DNA of 64,000 bases, taken from Gonium pectorale. Lineage: Eukaryota > Chlorophyta > Chlorophyceae > Chlamydomonadales > Volvocaceae. The stretch is taken from the NCBI GenBank assembly GCA_001584585.1, contig LSYV01000001.1:27069-91068 (forward strand), in the 5' to 3' direction. Both the position numbers and the translations under genes were made by a program. The notes under the pieces are model-generated. The model was not told where the DNA came from, did no database searches, and was given only the letters and a program-made list of their open reading frames with translations. Shown piece after piece: positions 60,668-64,000 of the stretch. Within the stretch, counting starts at the first letter, position 1. The number at the start of each line of letters is the position of its first letter.

Positions 60668-62858
60668 CGCCCGGACCGTACCACTCTCCGGTGTGATCCA
60701 GAGCTAACCGCCTTCAAAGCCGCTGTCCGTGACGCTCTGCAGTCGCTCGTATGGGATGCTGGGCCGTCACTGTCAGCGGATGCCTCGGGATGCGCCGCTG
60801 TACCCGAGGCTCAGGCACCGTCGTATTGCGTCGCTGTAAGCAGCACGCCCGCCATTGAGCTCGCCTGCACCGCCGCCGCTTCCACCGCCGCTTTCGCCGC
60901 TTGGTTTACGACACTGGAGCGGCGCAGCCGAGACCGGATCCCGAATCGCTCGCCCTTCTGGCCTGTACCGCCAACTCAGGTAACGAGCCCACGGCAGGTG
61001 ACGTTGGGGGCAGGGGGGACGCGCCCACCGCGTGCATCGAGGGAGATGAGGGCCGCCTGCCGCCCGATCCCATGCCATGCGTCGCAGCTGAGGAGACGGG
61101 CCGTGTCGTCATGGCACTCGGATCAGAGGAATCGCAGGCCGCTGGCCCTGAGCACGTGTCATGCACCCTGAGCGTCACTGAAACCGTTGCGTTGGAGTCC
61201 GCATCCACGGTTGCGGCGGAGCACGTACCCACACAGGCACTCTCGTACAGCCACGCATGCTTGGCACCGGCCTCGAGCTGCGCCAGCTCGGCAGGCTTTG
61301 TCCCACTCGCAAACGTCGGTGCCAAGAGCACACTGCCGCCGCCCCAGAGCCTGGCTCACGTCCGCGTGCTGCCCTCATACGTTCCCGCCACGTCTCCCCT
61401 GCTGGTGAAGGTCAGCAGCCACACTGCACGCATGTGCACGTTTCGAAGGGTGCCAGGATGCGGGGCGCCGGGCCCACCGTAGGTGGTTTGCCCCTCGCCT
61501 GCCGGGGCGGGAGTAACACTCCCAAGCACACATGCCGCAGGTTGCGATTTGGCGCTCATGCATTGCGCTGCGTCTGTAGCTATTCCTAGAGTACTAACGC
61601 TGCAGGGAATCCTTCTGAGTCACTGATTTGTGTGGTGTGGTGTCATCTGTCAGTCTGGCTGGAATTGTTGCGGTATATGTGCCGCCGTCTTATTGGCTCC
61701 TGAGTTGAGCAGCTGACAGCTATCGGGTTACCGCGTGTTAGTTCTAGTTATCAGCCGGTCACGTTCGCGTCCATATTGCGTTTGTGTGTGTATGCGTGTT
61801 TCGCATAGTTGCCTGGCGCAGCCACGACCGAAGCAGCTTGTCTGCGTGTGGTCCGTGTGTGATACAGCCGGCTTTCGCAGCTTGTCTACGCCTTCAATAG
61901 CGCACTGCCTCACAGCTTGCACGGGCACCGCATTACCTCCTTCGTCGGCCTCTACCGGCACGCTTTTTGTACCTGCCGTCACCTTCGGCTTGGCAGGTAG
62001 GGGGGATAGTAACGTGACGGTCTCGGCCGCCATGCCCCTCTTTTCAGTTTGCGGAGCTGTCAGCGGTTTGATGCTGATTGTTTAGTGTTCAGAGATGCGG
62101 AATGCACTTGGAGTAGACGATGCGTTGAGCTGGTTTAGGCAGGGGGGATGCAATTCGCTTGGGGAACGCGGTGTGTGCAGTAAGGCAAGGTGACACTGCC
62201 TCCCCGGCCCTGCGTCCGTAGCCCTATGCCACGCGAGCCTACGGTTGTTGCGCCGCCCAGCAACCAGGCACCGGCCTTGCCCACCGGTATCCGGCCTCGC
62301 CACCCGGACGCGTCGGTTGGCAGCTCGGGTCACGGGAGCTTTGGATCCGCGCCGGAATGCGCACGGGATCTGGAAGAAGAGCCAGTCAGGGATACGGGGG
62401 AACAGGGTTCCAGAAGAGCGTTGAGATGAATGAATGGCGTGGGCGTTAGCGCTGATGTGTTGGTGCTGGCAGCTCCGCTTGTTTTTGTGGGTCATGGACA
62501 CCTCGGACCGATCCATGCCATCCGGACAGACAGTCCAGACTTTCGCATGCAGACGCATCCCATTCGCACCGATCCTGGTCCCACTTATTATTGGCCGCGC
62601 TTCCCGGCCGCGCAGCGCAGTGTGCTAGTGTCATGTGTATGTGTATTTCGCCGTAGAATTTGGGGTCTTTCGAGCCCTTGCCTTGCTTGCCGTTTATCGT
62701 TAGTTGAGTCGTTGGCCTGCCTGCTCTGTCTTTGCTCGCCTGTCGCTTGTTCCATTCAGTCCTTGGCCGCGTGTTGCCTTGCTGTCGCCGCGTTTTGTTG
62801 GCTTGGCGCTCGTTTAGCCCTGCGTCCTTCGTTGCACTCCGTCCTTGAGCTGGGGGGA
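60668..62858 (+). mobile_element. Internal region of a terminal-repeat element, no recognised protein
   Basis: 2.2 kb between the direct repeats. The longest frame (60608-61171 and 60901-61482) gives low-complexity Ala/Pro/Ser protein without known motifs; no protease, integrase or reverse transcriptase. It resembles a non-autonomous LTR element (LARD/TRIM type) or a tandem arrangement of a repeat. Confidence 0.5.
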
Positions 62859-62913
62859 TGTGATACGCCAAGCCGGATCAGCTGTGTCACAGCACGTACT
62901 ATCGTACGACAGC
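62859..62913 (+). repeat. 55-bp motif X, copy 1
   Basis: TGTGATACGCCAAGCCGGAT to CGTACTATCGTACGACAGC. Recurs at 63476-63530 with few changes, so the right terminal repeat is bracketed by this motif. Confidence 0.85.
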
Positions 62914-63476
62914 TGTCAGGAGATAATAGGTTCCTTGATATAGTACGTTCCGTGGGTTCAGTTAGTGTTCGGGGTACCCTGGGTTTGGCACGCCGTGTCA
63001 GTTGGTAGTTGCCACGTGTCATATCTGCGTGAGTATCACCTGTGTTTGGTGTCACATTGGATGTATCTTGGTATCGTGTATCCAGCTAGCGTGCTGAGAG
63101 CAGTGCTCGTGGTACTTGTCGTGGTGTGAGGGCCTTATGTTTGGCCCCGGTGTTAGGCCGCGGACCTGCGAGGTGCCGCAGGTCCGGGCGTTGCTACGTT
63201 AGTTGGCTGCGCGACTATTGCACTACTGGTCGTTTACCCGATAGGCTGAAGGAGTTCCAGCGCAGCCGTCGAGGCAAGGAGGCCTCCGGAAGCTGGCAGC
63301 CATCGTTCCTCATCAGCGTACCTGGGTCGTGGCCGCCCTGGTTCACCGGATCCTGGCCATCAGTTTGTAATACGCAGTTGGTAGTGATCCTACCTAGTTG
63401 GTAACGCATCGCAGTGCTTGTTTGTAGTTGGACCTGTGTTGGCTTGTATCGCCTTCGCCCCCCCCTCCTTTTTTTT
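62914..63476 (+). repeat. Terminal direct repeat, right copy (563 bp)
   Basis: Same orientation as 60006-60667, with a 90-bp deletion relative to it and a shorter run near 63395. Confidence 0.9.
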
Positions 63477-63530
63477 GTGATACGCCAAGCCGGATCAGCT
63501 GCGTCACAGCACGTACTATCGTACGACAAC
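63476..63530 (+). repeat. 55-bp motif X, copy 2
   Basis: Second copy of the motif at 62859, directly after the T-run of the right terminal repeat. Confidence 0.85.
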
Positions 63531-64000
63531 TACTCCAGGGTGGCCGAGAGCTCGACGCTTGGGTATGGCCCCGTGCAGCGCAAGGAACAGGCGCTCCTTG
63601 ACTCGCTATCGCTCGTCGTGATCTCGTGAAGAGGGCGCTGCGCTGTTACAAGGCACAAAGCCGTAGGATACACTGTAAGACGAGTCCAGACCGCATGATC
63701 CCGTCGAAGCTGACAACCCGATAGGCATCAGCAGCGCCATCGTCACTTGTCAGGGCCCCGGCATGGGTGTTTAGGATAACGTCAGCTGGTATCTTGCGTG
63801 GGACGGTCTATTGGAGCCAACTGTTTCTGTTCATGATGGAGTCGTGAGGAGTCATCGTCATCGCTACAGTTAGCGTGTGGGACCACATATATTCCACTAC
63901 CTGCTGTACCTTCACAATAGTCAAGGAGCCTGGGGTTGGCCACTAAGCTAATCCCGTGATCTGGCATGACATAGCAGGCTTTAACCTTGACTATAGATGT
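63531..64000. other. Right edge, nothing seen
   Basis: No coding signal or repeat recognised. Confidence 0.4.

Overview
The window is nuclear DNA of a green alga. The evidence is high GC, genes split into many short GT-AG exons, a plastid-targeted HSP70B ending in the [16 protein letters not shown] tail, a plant-type V-ATPase subunit C and a plant-type isopropylmalate isomerase small subunit. TGTAA motifs, the usual chlorophycean poly(A) signal, lie downstream of several genes. A core chlorophyte (Chlamydomonadales-like) is most likely. The species cannot be told from the sequence, and there is nothing prokaryotic or organellar here.

Layout. 1-16317 is a GC-rich satellite of about 45-bp monomers, with higher-order blocks (a clean 1736-bp period at the left edge) and a short inverted terminus. 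16330-24100 is transposon debris: a decayed PIF1-like helicase, a reverse transcriptase of Penelope-like type with its 3' region, two further repeat families, and a possible Ulp1-like fragment. 24990-29590 (minus) is HSP70B in 13 exons. 30656-34438 is repeat-rich, with retroelement 3' ends and an inverted pair of about 0.8-kb elements. 35249-37460 (plus) is V-ATPase subunit C in 6 exons. 38524-46437 is a nest of insertions in an OTU-protease-like gene, followed by a second reverse transcriptase copy that carries a 100-N assembly gap. 47623 to about 51295 (minus) is a malic enzyme in at least 11 exons. 52879-53612 is a weak two-exon gene model. 54060-56650 is again retroelement 3' ends. 57578-59269 (minus) is the isopropylmalate isomerase small subunit in 8 exons. 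60006-63530 is an element with 0.56-0.66-kb direct terminal repeats.

The four confident host genes are unrelated housekeeping genes: plastid protein folding, vacuolar proton pumping, malate/pyruvate metabolism and leucine synthesis. They are separated by transposon-filled spacers and show no operon-like logic.

The most notable signal is a retroelement 3'-tail module. It has a conserved UUCG/CUCG hairpin and ends in a T-run. It forms the 3' end of the reverse transcriptase elements and also occurs as separate insertions of 17, 25, 100, 124, 129, about 264 and 348 bp. All share the same 3' end, differ in 5' truncation and are flanked by 4-9-bp target duplications; several have a paralogous empty site in this same window. 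This fits target-primed reverse transcription by the resident reverse transcriptase. One such insertion broke the OTU gene and was itself split by a 2.5-kb DNA transposon with an 8-bp duplication and a core of fifteen 80-bp repeats, so the order of events can be read.
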